From NCBI RefSeq assembly GCF_036195045.1, contig NZ_CP108100.1:3224001-3288000 (forward strand): a DNA stretch of 64,000 nt, written 5' to 3'. Both the position numbers and the translations under genes were made by a program. The notes under the pieces were generated by a model that saw nothing but the letters and a program-made list of their open reading frames with translations, was not told the origin of the DNA and did no database searches. Shown piece after piece: positions 1 to 7,440 of the stretch (its first letter is position 1; every line of letters begins with the position of its first letter). This DNA is from Streptomyces sp. NBC_00236 (GTDB taxonomy: Bacteria > Actinomycetota > Actinomycetes > Streptomycetales > Streptomycetaceae).

Positions 1-1
1 G

Positions 2-340
2 GCCGGGGGCGGGCACTGCCGCATCCGCTTCCAGTGCGCCGGATGCGACTTCTACCGGCCCGACCCCTCCTACCTACCTGCTCTGGAGCAGCAGATCGCG
101 GACCTGCGGGCCGACAAGGAAGCCGCCTTGGCGATGGACGCCGCCGACTGGGTCGTGCGCAATCTCGACGACCAGATCCGCGCTTACTCGAAGTCGGCCG
201 ACGAGATGCGGCGGAAGCTGGACGCGCTGCCCGCCGAGGAGCGAGTCGCCGTCGAATCCGCCTCACGTCAGCTGCGCAAGGCACGTTCGGCAGCGGCCTT
301 CGTCCCCCTGCAGTCTCTGACGACACGGAGCCCCGAATGA
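2..340 (+). CDS. Site-specific tyrosine recombinase/integrase of Tn554 type, C-terminal fragment (cut by window start)
   Basis: Only the last 112 codons are inside the window; the gene runs in from the left. The visible part opens with a Cys/His cluster (GHCRIRFQCAGCDFYRPDPS) followed by a helical tail rich in charged residues. A zinc-ribbon-like Cys cluster followed by a phrase like DPSYLPALEQ is what I know from the C-termini of Streptomyces Tn554 TnpA/TnpB-like recombinases. The catalytic Arg/His/Tyr part of the recombinase lies outside, so activity cannot be judged. The stop TGA overlaps the ATG of the next gene by 4 bp (ATGA), the usual arrangement of the recombinase with its DUF6262 partner. 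Together they suggest the right-hand part of an integrated element. Function is inferred from family resemblance and context. Confidence 0.7.
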   Translation, partial: AGGGHCRIRFQCAGCDFYRPDPSYLPALEQQIADLRADKEAALAMDAADWVVRNLDDQIRAYSKSADEMRRKLDALPAEERVAVESASRQLRKARSAAAFVPLQSLTTRSPE

Positions 341-936
341 TGATCCCTGCTGCTTCCAGCGGCAACGACCGGATCGCCCGGATCGAGCGGCTGCGCGTCA
401 GCCGCGCCAAGGACAGCGAAGAGAAGACAAAACGTGCACTCGACTCCGTTGATGCCCTTCTCCGCTCAGGGCGACGGATCACCGTCGCCCAAGTGGCACG
501 GGAGGCCTCGGTGTCCACGTGGTTCGTCTACAACCAGCCCCAGGTGCACCAGGCTGTTCAGGACGGCATCTCCGCCCAGCGAACGCGAGGTCGTCAGAAC
601 TCCCCCGCTCCGGAAGCGTCCCAGGTGTCTCCGGCAGGGTTGCGGACGGATCTCGCACTGGCCCGCGAAGAGATCAAGGACCTCAAGAAGGAGCGCGATC
701 GGCTCCGTAACCGGGTCAGGCTCTCCCTCGGCGCCGAGTTGGAGGGCGTGAACCAGCACAAGCTGATCGAGCGGGTGCAGGAGATCGAGCAGCGGAATAC
801 CGCCCTGGAGCAAGCGCTGTCCGAGGCAAGGAACCGGATCGCCGCCCTGGAGAACCAGCTGCGTGAAGCGGAGGACGACCTCACCGCCGCACGGGCCGGT
901 CTGCGCCGTGCCATGCGGGCTGTTCCGTCTCCGTAG
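337..936 (+). CDS. DUF6262 family protein (TnpC-like accessory protein of Tn554-type element)
   Basis: A 199-residue cytoplasmic protein. The first 80 residues look like a small helical DNA-binding region: a basic N-terminus, then a helix-turn-helix-like stretch (ITVAQVAREASVSTWFVYNQ). Residues of about 105-190 form a coiled coil with heptads (EEIKDLKKERDRLRNRVR and onward). This layout matches DUF6262, which I know as the third gene behind paired Tn554-type recombinases, analogous to TnpC of Tn554, where it influences transposition. ATG at 337 is chosen because it overlaps the stop of the upstream recombinase; the reading frame is open further upstream, but that part lies inside the recombinase gene. 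No terminal repeats were found after it, so the element border is not located. Confidence 0.75.
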   Translation: MMIPAASSGNDRIARIERLRVSRAKDSEEKTKRALDSVDALLRSGRRITVAQVAREASVSTWFVYNQPQVHQAVQDGISAQRTRGRQNSPAPEASQVSPAGLRTDLALAREEIKDLKKERDRLRNRVRLSLGAELEGVNQHKLIERVQEIEQRNTALEQALSEARNRIAALENQLREAEDDLTAARAGLRRAMRAVPSP

Positions 937-1006
937 CTCGCGTTCCACCATCGCCTGCGGCTGCTCAGCTTGAGTGTTGTCTGCCAGGCAGCCGCGAGAG
1001 GCGGAC

Positions 1007-2359
1007 TCAGAACGGGGGGTCGTTGAAGAGCGAGCCGGTCCAGACAGGTGAGACCGGTTCGGAATCGCGCTGCTGAAGGAGCAGGACAGCGTCGTTGACG
1101 CGCCCGAGGTCGATGAGGTGGCCGGCAAGTTCGCGGCTGTTCGCGGGGGCGTGCTGTGCGAGAACGGCAACAGCCTCCTCGGTGCGTCCGGCGTCGGCGA
1201 GCAGTTCAGCGATGTGCGGCGCCGCATACGAGGTGGCGCCCTCGGGGTGGGAGCGGGCCCGAGCGACCGCTGCGTCGACGCCGTCACGGGCGGCGATCAG
1301 CGGCAACCGTATCCAGTACAGGTCCCACTCCTCCTCGCCCCCGCGGGCGGAGGCGAGGGCGTCGAGGTGCGCCAGGCCGTCCTCGGGGCGCCCCTGTGCG
1401 AGACATAGGTTGGACCACGTATGCAGGATCCAGTCGTCCCCGTTGTGGGCCTCGGCCAGGTCTCGCATCACATCGACCGCTTCGCCCCCTCGGCCATGCC
1501 GTGCCAGGAGCTCCGCCAGTCGCTCCGTGCCGTGGCACCGGAAGTCCTGCGAGTCGTCCGGCCTGCGGTACACGGCGATCGCGCCTTCCACGTCACCGCG
1601 CTCCTCCAGTGCTTCAGCCAGACGCTGTGCGGCGTGACCGAGGTGATCGGTCACCGCGTACGCGCGCAGTTCCTCGATCCGACCGTGTCTCGCCAGCAGG
1701 TCGGCCAGCCGATCCCGGTTGTCGACCGAGGCGATGGACCGGGTGCGCAGCAGGGCGATCGCTTCGTCGACGCGGCCCTGGCGTTCACGGATCGTGGCTA
1801 GCAGCTCGATCGCGTCGTCGGGGTCGAGACCGCGGCAGCACCATGGACTGTCACAGCGGTGGCGGTCCGGTATGCGGGCGGCCAGCAGCGCGGCGACGTC
1901 ATCGTCCCGGCCTGCTCCCTCGGCGATGTCGACCAGAGCGGTGGCAAGAAGCCGGTCCTCAATTCCCGCACTCAGCCGAGTAACTGCCTCGTCCGTACGG
2001 CCCTGCCGCGCCAGCAGCCGCGCGAAATACTCCAACGGGAGCCCTCCCGTGCTCGCGTACGGCAGGGTCAGCGCGATCGCTTCCTCTGCACGCCCCCAGC
2101 TCTCCAGCAGCTCCGCCTGCGTCCGGGCCGCCGGCCACCAGCCCGTGGCGACGTACGGAGCAAGCGCCTCCAACGCCTGGGCTTGCCGGCCCTGGTCACC
2201 GATCAGCCGTGCCCATGCCCGCGCGCAGAACCATTCCCCACAACGGGCCTGGGCCTCCACCTCATCGCTGTGGCCGCGCTCAAGAAGCCGGGAGACCAGC
2301 AGCGGAGGAATGCAGCCGGACAGAGTCCGGGCCTGACGGTCGAGATCGGCGGCGTCCAT
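1007..2359 (-). CDS. Tetratricopeptide-repeat protein of unknown role
   Basis: 450 residues made almost entirely of TPR-like helical hairpins of about 34 residues. Repeated phrases include LAELLARHGRxxEA, LADLLARHGRIEELRAYA and ERQGRVDEAIALL. No signal peptide, membrane segment or catalytic motif is visible, so it is probably a cytoplasmic scaffold that binds other proteins. Repeat proteins of this size and composition are common in Streptomyces, often near mobile elements, with no assigned function. The start ATG at 2359 gives a short leader and fits the frame. It converges on the DUF6262 gene with about 70 bp between, so it need not belong to the element. No partner can be named from this sequence. 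Confidence 0.7.
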   Translation of the reverse strand: MDAADLDRQARTLSGCIPPLLVSRLLERGHSDEVEAQARCGEWFCARAWARLIGDQGRQAQALEALAPYVATGWWPAARTQAELLESWGRAEEAIALTLPYASTGGLPLEYFARLLARQGRTDEAVTRLSAGIEDRLLATALVDIAEGAGRDDDVAALLAARIPDRHRCDSPWCCRGLDPDDAIELLATIRERQGRVDEAIALLRTRSIASVDNRDRLADLLARHGRIEELRAYAVTDHLGHAAQRLAEALEERGDVEGAIAVYRRPDDSQDFRCHGTERLAELLARHGRGGEAVDVMRDLAEAHNGDDWILHTWSNLCLAQGRPEDGLAHLDALASARGGEEEWDLYWIRLPLIAARDGVDAAVARARSHPEGATSYAAPHIAELLADAGRTEEAVAVLAQHAPANSRELAGHLIDLGRVNDAVLLLQQRDSEPVSPVWTGSLFNDPPF

Positions 2360-2431
2360 GACTGCGAACCTTAGCCACCACGTCCGCGAGAGACCCTGCG
2401 CCCCGGGGCCGAGGCAACCATGGGTGTCCGG

Positions 2432-3202
2432 TCAGCCCTGGCACTGCTTCAGCATCATCGTCTTGTCCGCCGTCGTCACCGCCAGCTCGTACTTCTCGGC
2501 GACCTGCGCGAACCGCACCGCGTACGAGCACCGGATCTTCTTGTTCGGCGGCAGCCAGGACGCCGGTCCCGAGTCCCTCTTCGCCGAGTTGGCGCGCCCT
2601 TCGACAGGAAGCAGATTGAGTACGTCGTTCGCCAGTTGCTTGCGCTTGCTCTCCGACCATCGGGCGGCGCCCATCTGCCAGCTGTAGGACAACGGGACCA
2701 CGTGGTCTATCTGCACCTCGGTGGCCTTGGCCTTCTTCCAGGCGATGTCCTTGCCGGTGTACGGGTCGTACAGCTCCATCGCAACGACCACACAGTCGGA
2801 ACCGGAACGGAACTTCACGTGCCGTCCGTGGAGTTTCAGCAAGTCGTTCCGCGTGTCACAACCATTCCTCGCCAGCGGCACCCCATCCGCCGTATCCATC
2901 CACGCATAGCCGAACTTGTCCCGCTCGTAACCCGTCTTCGGCCCACGCCCCTTTGTGGTGAGCCCTTGGATGAGCTCGCGTGCGTCGGCCTTGTCCTGTT
3001 CCGACGTGAGCTCGGCGAGCCCCGGCTTCGTACCGTCGGGGTTCGCCAATGGGCTCACCACGAGGCCGGGGGCGGCGTCCGGTCCAGATCCTGCGGCGGT
3101 ACCACCCGACTCCAGGTCATTGCAGCCCGTGACAAGCACGGCGGCCATGGCGGCCGTGATCACGGCCTTCTTCCTGCCTGTCCGCAGGCGACTGTGACTC
3201 AT
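2432..3202 (-). CDS. Secreted HNH-family (DUF1524-like) nuclease lipoprotein
   Basis: 256 residues. The N-terminus is a lipoprotein signal: basic residues, a short hydrophobic stretch and the lipobox LVTGC with the lipidated Cys at about residue 27, so the protein should be anchored outside the membrane. The conserved core includes NPDGTKPGL, KGRGPKTGYERDKFGYAW and the metal-site motif DHVVPL at about 166-171, followed by ND and NLLPV, characteristic of HNH nucleases of the DUF1524 group. The likely reaction is nonspecific DNA or RNA cleavage at the cell surface, perhaps for nutrient scavenging. ATG at 3202 is chosen over an in-frame start 30 bp upstream because GAGAGG sits just ahead of it and the signal peptide then has normal length. 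It follows a truncated paralogue with only 10 bp between. Confidence 0.82.
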   Translation of the reverse strand: MSHSRLRTGRKKAVITAAMAAVLVTGCNDLESGGTAAGSGPDAAPGLVVSPLANPDGTKPGLAELTSEQDKADARELIQGLTTKGRGPKTGYERDKFGYAWMDTADGVPLARNGCDTRNDLLKLHGRHVKFRSGSDCVVVAMELYDPYTGKDIAWKKAKATEVQIDHVVPLSYSWQMGAARWSESKRKQLANDVLNLLPVEGRANSAKRDSGPASWLPPNKKIRCSYAVRFAQVAEKYELAVTTADKTMMLKQCQG

Positions 3203-3212
3203 GTGCCTCTCA

Positions 3213-3650
3213 CTACGCATAGCCGACCACACCCTGCATACGCTGCGAGAACAGACTCATCACGGCGCGAAGCATAGAGATAATGCGGGTGTCGCAGCCG
3301 TTGCGCGAGAGCGGAATGCCGTCGACCGAGTCCTTCCAGGCGTACCCGAACTTGTCCCGCTCGTAGCCGGTCTTGGGGCCCCGGCCCTTGGTCGCCACCT
3401 TCTCGATGACCTTCCGGGCCGCCGCCCGGTCCGCGTCCGAGGTGAGAGGGGCGAGGCCCGGCTTCGTACCGTCCGGGTTGTCCAGCGGGCTGGCGCCGAA
3501 GCCGGTGGCGGACCGGCCGCCGCCGTTCGCGCTGCTGCTCGCCCCGCCGCCACCGGAGGACACCTGTTCGGGGTCGCAGCCGGTCAGGGCCAGCACCGTC
3601 AGCGCACCCAGGGCGGGCACGAACACTCGACAATCGCGGGGAGATATCAC
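3213..3650 (-). pseudogene. Truncated tandem paralogue of the HNH nuclease lipoprotein (catalytic half missing)
   Basis: 145 residues starting at GTG 3650. The first 122 residues parallel the downstream HNH lipoprotein: a signal peptide with lipobox ALTGC (Cys about 25), then NPDGTKPGLAPLTS and KGRGPKTGYERDKFGYAW through NGCDTR. Directly after NGCDTR the homology stops and an unrelated 23-residue tail follows to the stop. The HNH motif DHVVPL and the rest of the catalytic domain are absent, and fewer than 90 bp separate the break from the next gene, so the missing part was deleted rather than shifted out of frame. The tail is less GC-rich than its surroundings. It may still make a small secreted lipoprotein, but not a nuclease. 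It is the first gene of a two-gene transcription unit with the intact copy. Confidence 0.75.
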
Positions 3651-3758
3651 TCGAAGCCGTCCTGACGGGGAGAAAGCCGAACCAACCCGGGAATCCTACG
3701 GACGTCTGCCCCGCCAGGGAGTGTTCATGGCATCCGTACCCTCCGGATGCGGCCCGGA

Positions 3759-4625
3759 TCACACCTTTCCGATGCCCAGCGTCGTCTCCGACGGCAGCAG
3801 CCCGGAGCCGAGCGCCGCCACCCACAACGGACCCAGCAGTTCGACGAGCCGCTCCCGTTCCTCGTCCCGCAACGTCCGCCACGGCGCGGCCGCCGCCTCG
3901 TCCGTGCGCCGCTCGACCTCGGCGCGCAGCGCCCTGCCCGCCTCCGTCGCCGTACCGTCGTCCGCCACCAGGCCGCGCTTCAGCAGCCGTTCGCGGGCCT
4001 GCGTCCACTCCTCGTCGCTCCAGCGCCGGCTCGCGAACACCTCCGGGCGCGCCGCGCCGACGGCGGCGAACGAGACCAGCGCCTCGGCCGGGTCGAGCTC
4101 CGCGTCGGCGAGCGCCGCGAGGTGGCCGTCGCCGCGGTGTTCGCGCAGGACGGTCGCCGCGTGCCAGAGCGCGAGGTGCGGTTCGTCCGGCCAGGGCAGC
4201 GCGGCGTTGGCGGCGGCGAGCGGGCGGCCCGCCGTGTCGGCGGCCTCCGCGACGCGTCGCAGGAGCGCGGCGGCCTCGGCCGTGTCCGGCGCGGTGGCCG
4301 CCTCCCCCAGGATCGTCCGGTACGCGCGGTCGACGGCCCGGCCCCGGGCGGCGAGCACGGCGTCGGGCGAGGCGACGGACCAGACGGCGGGGACGTACTC
4401 GTCCACCATCGCCGGGCTGAAGGTACAGAAGGTCTCCGTGACCAGGCCGGCTCCGGCTTCCCCGAGCGGCGCCGCCCGCCACGCGAAGTAGCTCGGCCAG
4501 CGCTCGTCGACCGCGTACCCGAGCGCCGCGGCCTCCTCGAAGGCCTCCGGCGCGTAGTAGAGAACAGCGTGCAGGGGCTCCAGCAGGTGCCACATCTGCC
4601 GTACGCGTCCCAGCTCGTCGGACAT
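3759..4625 (-). CDS. SCO6745 family protein
   Basis: 288 residues, cytoplasmic, no membrane segment. The N-terminus (RQMWHLLEPLHAVLYYAPEA) and the overall length are those of the actinobacterial group called SCO6745 family. The last third has a winged-helix look (SDEEWTQARERLLKRGLVADDGTATEAGRALR), as in small regulators where R-G-L-V ends the recognition helix and DG-x-A-T is the wing. The biochemical role of this family is not known to me. It is transcribed divergently from a TetR regulator, and two near-identical dyads lie in the shared promoter region, so its expression is very probably controlled by that regulator. ATG at 4625 is the natural start at the edge of the intergenic region. Confidence 0.75.
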   Translation of the reverse strand: MSDELGRVRQMWHLLEPLHAVLYYAPEAFEEAAALGYAVDERWPSYFAWRAAPLGEAGAGLVTETFCTFSPAMVDEYVPAVWSVASPDAVLAARGRAVDRAYRTILGEAATAPDTAEAAALLRRVAEAADTAGRPLAAANAALPWPDEPHLALWHAATVLREHRGDGHLAALADAELDPAEALVSFAAVGAARPEVFASRRWSDEEWTQARERLLKRGLVADDGTATEAGRALRAEVERRTDEAAAAPWRTLRDEERERLVELLGPLWVAALGSGLLPSETTLGIGKV

Positions 4626-4652
4626 GTCTCCGCCTTCCGCAGCAGCTTCAAT

Positions 4653-4720
4653 CTTGCCAGTGACTAGATATCCCTCGAAGACCAGAGTGCGCCCCGCCCT
4701 GCAAACTTGTCAATGACTAG
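4653..4720. promoter_or_regulatory. Paired operators for the divergent TetR regulator
   Basis: Two copies of a 15-bp near-palindrome lie 53 bp apart in the 116-bp divergent intergenic region: CTTGCCAGTGACTAG at 4653-4667 and CTTGTCAATGACTAG at 4706-4720. Each reads as CTWGTCA, one central base, then TGACTAG. The second copy has 6 of 7 paired positions symmetric and the first 5 of 7. The spacing is about five helical turns, so two dimers would sit on the same DNA face. The second copy ends 21 bp before the TetR start and the first lies 28 bp before the SCO6745-family gene, so each could block one of the two promoters. Binding is inferred. Confidence 0.65.
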
Positions 4721-4741
4721 ATTCCGCGTAGGGTTCCGTCC

Positions 4742-5320
4742 ATGAGCAGCGACCGCACCTACCACCACGGCGACCTGCGGCGGGCCGTCCTCACCGCCGC
4801 CCTCGACGTCATCCGCACCGAGGGCCCCACCGCGCTCAGCCTGCGCGATCTGGCCCGCCGGGCCGGCGTCTCCCACGCCGCGCCCGCCCACCACTTCAAG
4901 GACCGCACCGGCCTGCTCACCGCCATCGCCACCGAGGGCTACGGGCTGTTCGCCGACGCCCTGGCCGACGCACCGGATCTGCGGGAGCGGGGCGTGCGGT
5001 ACGTACGGTTCGCCGCCGAACACCCGGCCCACTTCCAGGTGATGTTCCAGCCGGACCTCTACCGCGCCGACGACCCGGACCTGCTCGCGGCGAAGGAGCG
5101 GGCGTCGGTCGAGCTGCGTGCGGGCGTCACCGGCCTCCCCTCCGGCGGCGGGGACGACGCCCGGCTCACCGGCGTGGCCGCCTGGTCCCTGGCCCACGGC
5201 TTCGCCACGCTGCTGCTCAGCGGCAACCTGAGCGGCGCGGTGGGCGACCGGGATCCGGAGGAGGTGTTCCGGGGGCTCGCGCAGCTGCTGTTCGCCCCGG
5301 CGGCCCCCGCCGGCGAGTGA
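4742..5320 (+). CDS. TetR/AcrR family transcriptional regulator with WHG-type C-terminal domain
   Basis: 192 residues. The N-terminal HTH is clear: DLRRAVLTAALDVIRTEGPTALSLRDLARRAGVSHAAPAHHFKDRTGLLTAIATEG at about 10-65, with the recognition helix ending in HHFKDR. The C-terminal domain (RYVRFAAEHPAHFQVMFQP and AAWSLAHGFATLLLSG) is the WHG ligand-binding type. It would repress itself and the divergent SCO6745-family gene through the two dyads between them, releasing DNA when a small ligand binds. The ligand is unknown. Start ATG at 4742 lies directly after the operator region. Confidence 0.88.
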   Translation: MSSDRTYHHGDLRRAVLTAALDVIRTEGPTALSLRDLARRAGVSHAAPAHHFKDRTGLLTAIATEGYGLFADALADAPDLRERGVRYVRFAAEHPAHFQVMFQPDLYRADDPDLLAAKERASVELRAGVTGLPSGGGDDARLTGVAAWSLAHGFATLLLSGNLSGAVGDRDPEEVFRGLAQLLFAPAAPAGE

Positions 5321-5437
5321 CCGTGACGGGGGGCGCCGGGACCGCGGAATCCACCGGGACGACCAGGGCGTGTTTCGGAAGTCCCGCCTGGCACGCACGC
5401 TCGCGGCGGTCTCGGAGCTCCCGGCCGCGGCGGGAGG

Positions 5438-6544
5438 CTACTCCCCCGCGCCCCGGGGGCGCGTGGCCGAGGCGAGGGGCGCCGGGGGCAGGTCGACGAT
5501 GAGGACCGGCGGCTCCTCCACGACGTCCGAGGGATCCGGGGCCGGGCCGCCGGGCACCTGGCCCGGATGGTCGACGACTGCGGTCGCCAGCCTGGCGAAG
5601 GAGGCGGAGAAGTCGCTCTCCCCGTGCCAGTCGGTGCGGGAGCCGCGGTAGGCGTAGGTACGCGGGTCCAGGAAGAGGTACTCGCGCGTGCGGGACACGT
5701 TGTGGAAGTCGAACCGGATCGTGAGCCCCGGCCGGCCCGCCGCGTCCCGCGCCGGCGCGTCGACCAGTTCGGCTCCGGGGATCAACGCCAGCGCGCGATA
5801 GAGCGCGGCGTTCACCCTGGGGGGGATGCTCGACGCGGCCTGCAGAATGTGGACGATCCTGGCGAACCGCGCTCCGGGGGTGACGGCCGGAGCGTCTCCC
5901 GCCCGGAAGTCGTGGCGCATGTCCGTGTTGTCGGCGGGGACGTCGCTCGCGTCCGGCCCGCCGGCGAAGAAGGGATCGGTACTGACCCGTTCGAGGAGCT
6001 TGCGGGGATCGGTGGGCAGCCGGGACAGGACCTCCCGGGTCTCCTGCGGCCGGTCCTCGATCCGCTTCCCCGGCAGCGGGGAGCCGGACGTCACGGAGAC
6101 GACGGTGCGGTCGCCCGTGCGGTGGGTCTTGCCGACAGACGCGCTCTTGGCGCCGTCGTACCGCTGCCAGGAAGGCTGGTGCCCGCAATCGTTGTCGCAA
6201 CTCACCGTGTCGGTGTACAGCCACTGGTGGGGGCCGGGCTCCTTGTCCGTACCCTTCGCGGCATTGGCCGCCGCCGCGTCCAGCACCTCCGCGACCGTCA
6301 GGGCGTGCACCGGCTCGGTCTGCGCCCCCTGTCCGCCCGAGGTCGCGATGATGACGACGGCCACCGCGCCCACGGCCAGGGCCGCCGGCGCGGTCCGGCG
6401 CACGCGGGGCCTGACCGGGCCCCGGCGGGCGGCCACCCGCGCGGCAGGACCGGCTGCCTCCTCGGTGGCGCGCTCGTCCCGCGCTTGTTCCAGGAGAGCC
6501 AGTTCCGCACCGAGCCGCTGCTTGAATCCGGTCGGGCTGTTCAT
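5438..6544 (-). CDS. CU044_5270 family protein, membrane partner of the adjacent ECF sigma factor
   Basis: 368 residues. Residues 1-45 are cytoplasmic and basic, followed by one membrane segment (APAALAVGAVAVVIIATSG at about 51-69) and an extracytoplasmic domain with two Cys close together (SCDNDCGHQPSW). The layout of a short cytoplasmic head, one TM and a long outer domain fits an anti-sigma or sensor-like role, and CU044_5270 family members usually lie directly behind an ECF sigma gene, as here. The start codon overlaps the sigma stop as ATGA, so the two are translationally coupled. Whether it binds the sigma factor is inference; no zinc-binding anti-sigma motif (HxxxCxxC) is visible in the cytoplasmic part. 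Confidence 0.75.
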   Translation of the reverse strand: MNSPTGFKQRLGAELALLEQARDERATEEAAGPAARVAARRGPVRPRVRRTAPAALAVGAVAVVIIATSGGQGAQTEPVHALTVAEVLDAAAANAAKGTDKEPGPHQWLYTDTVSCDNDCGHQPSWQRYDGAKSASVGKTHRTGDRTVVSVTSGSPLPGKRIEDRPQETREVLSRLPTDPRKLLERVSTDPFFAGGPDASDVPADNTDMRHDFRAGDAPAVTPGARFARIVHILQAASSIPPRVNAALYRALALIPGAELVDAPARDAAGRPGLTIRFDFHNVSRTREYLFLDPRTYAYRGSRTDWHGESDFSASFARLATAVVDHPGQVPGGPAPDPSDVVEEPPVLIVDLPPAPLASATRPRGAGE

Positions 6545-7116
6545 CGGCTGGCCTCCACGAGTGGGTTGCTGAAAGCGTCGGACGGGGTGGGCCGCCCGGC
6601 GCGCAACGCGGCACGGGCTCGGTGCAGACGGACCCGGGCAGTCGCCTGGGAGATCCGGAGCACCTTCGCGGCCTCCTTCGTGGTCAGGCCGTCGACCGCG
6701 ACCAGGTCGATCACCGCGCGCAGCGGCTCCGACAGCACGGCGTGCCGGGCGAACAGCTCCCTGGCCGCCCGCGCGGCGTCGATACGTTCCTCGAAGCGCT
6801 GCACGTCCTGCTCGTCCAGCAGCCGACGGCCGCTCAGCGCGGCCACCGCCTTCTGTTCACGTGCGGCATCGCGGGCGTACGAGGCCAGCGTGTTGCGGGC
6901 GATCCCGTGAAGCCACATCACGTGCGTACCGCGCCTGGAGTCGTATCCCTCGAAGGTCTCCAGCGCGGCCACGAAGACGTCGGCGGTCAGGTCGGCCGCC
7001 ACGTGCACGTCGGCGGTCCGGCGGGTGACGAAGCCGAGGATGGCGTCGAAGTGCGCCTCGTACACCTCGCCGAACGGGGTTCTGCCCCGTTCGGGCTCGT
7101 GCGCGGGTGTCTGCAC
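6541..7116 (-). CDS. ECF RNA polymerase sigma factor (sigma-70 family)
   Basis: 191 residues. Region 2 is at about 15-85 (EVYEAHFDAILGFVTRRT, ADLTADVFVAALETFEGYDS, then WLHGIARNTLASYARD, the -10-binding region 2.4). Region 4 is at about 130-180 (LRAVIDLVAVDGLTTKEAAK, then VLRISQATARVRLHRARAAL), the HTH that reads the -35 element. There is no C-terminal extension. GTG at 7116 is preceded by GGAGG at ideal spacing. It is the first gene of a two-gene operon with the CU044_5270 protein, which it overlaps by 4 bp. The regulon is unknown. Confidence 0.88.
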   Translation of the reverse strand: MQTPAHEPERGRTPFGEVYEAHFDAILGFVTRRTADVHVAADLTADVFVAALETFEGYDSRRGTHVMWLHGIARNTLASYARDAAREQKAVAALSGRRLLDEQDVQRFEERIDAARAARELFARHAVLSEPLRAVIDLVAVDGLTTKEAAKVLRISQATARVRLHRARAALRAGRPTPSDAFSNPLVEASR

Positions 7117-7440
7117 GCGGGACCTCCAGTGCGTCTGTGCGGTCTGTCACCCACCACTTGGCACGGGGGCCGCGAAACGTTACTTCCCGCAGGTCAGAGC
7201 TGTAGAGCTGTACGGCCCTGAGCGGCGGGGAACCCCCGGGCGGGGTCCGGCAACGGGCGCGGCACCGTGATCCGGGGCGCCGGGCCGGTCCTCGCACGCG
7301 GTGCCCGACCGGCCAACTGGCGCCCGGCCTCCCTCTCGTGCCCGGTCGCCGAGCGCGCGGTCACGTCTTCGCCCACGCGGACGCCGACGTGGCCCGGGGC
7401 CGCCGGAAGCCCGACCGCCCCGCCCGTCACCCGGCCCCCC
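7117..7440. other. 324-bp intergenic region between mfd and the ECF sigma gene
   Basis: No gene is seen. On the minus strand, 50-70 bp upstream of the sigma start, there is GGAAGTAACG, which resembles the AAC-containing -35 core of ECF promoters, but no convincing -10 (CGTC type) follows at the right distance, so autoregulation is only a possibility. A perfect 8-bp tandem repeat (GAGCTGTA twice, 7197-7212) lies just upstream of it. The half nearer to mfd shows no strong terminator hairpin that I could read. Confidence 0.4.

Noticed and set aside
3213..3290. Sequencing frameshift as cause of the short HNH copy
   Set aside because: Less than 90 bp remain before the next gene while more than 130 residues are missing; no other frame encodes the HNH motif there.
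5567..6910. Plus-strand open frame across the CU044_5270 and sigma genes
   Set aside because: Shadow of two well-supported minus-strand genes; no ribosome site or domain.
7160..7200. Autoregulated ECF promoter before the sigma gene
   Set aside because: A GTAACG-type -35 is present but no fitting -10 at 16-18 bp was found, so it is mentioned only under the intergenic region.
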